A stretch of 5,690 nucleotides of DNA from an uncultured Sulfurovum sp. GTDB taxonomy: Bacteria > Campylobacterota > Campylobacteria > Campylobacterales > Sulfurovaceae. Numbering within the stretch: the stretch's first letter is position 1; each line of letters opens with the position of its first letter. Below are positions 5,553 to 5,690 of this stretch, one piece after another. Both the position numbers and the translations under genes were made by a program. The notes under the pieces are model-generated. The model worked only from the letters and a program-made list of their open reading frames with translations, was not told the DNA's origin and did not search any database. The DNA is taken from the NCBI GenBank assembly GCA_947313765.1, contig CAMZNQ010000353.1, positions 1-5,690 of the forward strand, written 5' to 3'.

Positions 5553-5690
5553 TTACCAATCCAGCTTCCCCGTACCATTCACCTTAGGCTTAATACTTAA
5601 AATATTCCCAGTCTTTCCAACTCCTGTCCATTGTGATGGGTGTTGGTTAGTACAGCTTATGGTGTACGCAGATGGGTCAAATCTTAGTGG
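5553..5690 (-). CDS. C-terminal end of a surface or pilin-like protein gene (right copy, partial)
   Basis: The frame is open from the window edge to TAA 5555-5553 and gives the last 45 residues of a protein whose start lies beyond 5690. It reads PLRFDPSAYTISCTNQHPSQ and then WTGVGKTGNILSIKPKVNGT, and ends GKLDW. Against the left copy, only four residues differ (Asp/His, Ile/Val, Lys/Gly, Leu/Met), while ten codons, counting the stop, differ silently, so the protein has been under selection. Codons such as GCG, TAC, GAC and GGG, and a G+C level well above the operon, set it apart from its neighbours and suggest separate origin or strong expression. The polar composition and Cys fit a secreted or surface protein. 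The family is not recognised, and whether this copy is full length cannot be seen. Confidence 0.6.
   Translation of the reverse strand, partial: PLRFDPSAYTISCTNQHPSQWTGVGKTGNILSIKPKVNGTGKLDW

Larger units (their letters stand above)
5329..5690. repeat. Tandem direct repeat, period 215 bases (second copy cut by window end)
   Basis: Positions 5329-5475 align without gaps to 5544-5690 with a constant offset of 215. I count 17 differences in 147 bases. They cluster: 12 of them lie in 5349-5374, while 5375-5426 (52 bases) and nearly all of 5437-5475 are identical. The unit contains the 3' end of a minus-strand gene plus a few bases. Because 215 is not a multiple of 3, the copies lie in different reading frames and do not form an in-frame protein repeat. 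The left boundary falls at the end of the zinc-ribbon gene, where similarity stops abruptly before 5329. Confidence 0.95.

Noticed and set aside
5418..5600. 60-residue + strand frame rich in Trp and Tyr
   Set aside because: It is the antisense of the two minus-strand gene-end copies, where the synonymous-change pattern supports the minus strand.
5329..5690. CRISPR array or in-frame protein tandem repeat
   Set aside because: Only two long units of 215 bases with no short repeat-spacer structure, and the period is not divisible by 3.

Overview
The window is AT-rich (roughly 30% G+C by eye over positions 1-5335). Its codon use favours TTA, AGA, ATA and GAG, and it has strong AGGAGG-type ribosome sites and genes packed with overlaps. 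This suits a low-GC Gram-negative bacterium, with Campylobacterota (Sulfurimonas, Sulfurovum or Arcobacter relatives) as my best guess. No rRNA, tRNA or other phylogenetic marker is present, so this stays a guess.

Positions 1-478 are mostly non-coding or decayed. The left edge holds a purine-rich stretch that may be the tail of an upstream gene, followed by an AT-rich inverted repeat. On the minus strand (about 170-323) lies what looks like a broken ribbon-helix-helix antitoxin gene that keeps a very good ribosome site. A consensus -10 box (448-453) then precedes the main operon.

Positions 479-5335 are one five-gene operon on the + strand in which every junction overlaps (8, 4, 13 and 11 bases). 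In order, the genes encode: a 734-residue helical-repeat (TPR-like) protein of unknown role; a 96-residue J-domain protein in which the catalytic HPD triplet reads NPP; a GrpE-type nucleotide exchange factor; a short Hsp70 of HscC type (554 residues); and a 51-residue zinc-ribbon protein. This is a self-contained specialised Hsp70 machine: chaperone, J partner, exchange factor, a probable client-binding or scaffold protein, and a small metal-binding accessory. The client is not evident.

Positions 5336-5690 differ in base composition (clearly more G+C) and read on the minus strand. They hold two tandem copies, exactly 215 bases apart, of the 3' end of one gene. The right copy runs off the window. 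The left copy has no start codon and lies in another frame. The copies alternate blocks of complete identity with a short, strongly diverged block whose changes are mostly synonymous. This pattern suggests duplication followed by gene conversion or cassette exchange in a secreted or surface protein, but its identity is unknown.
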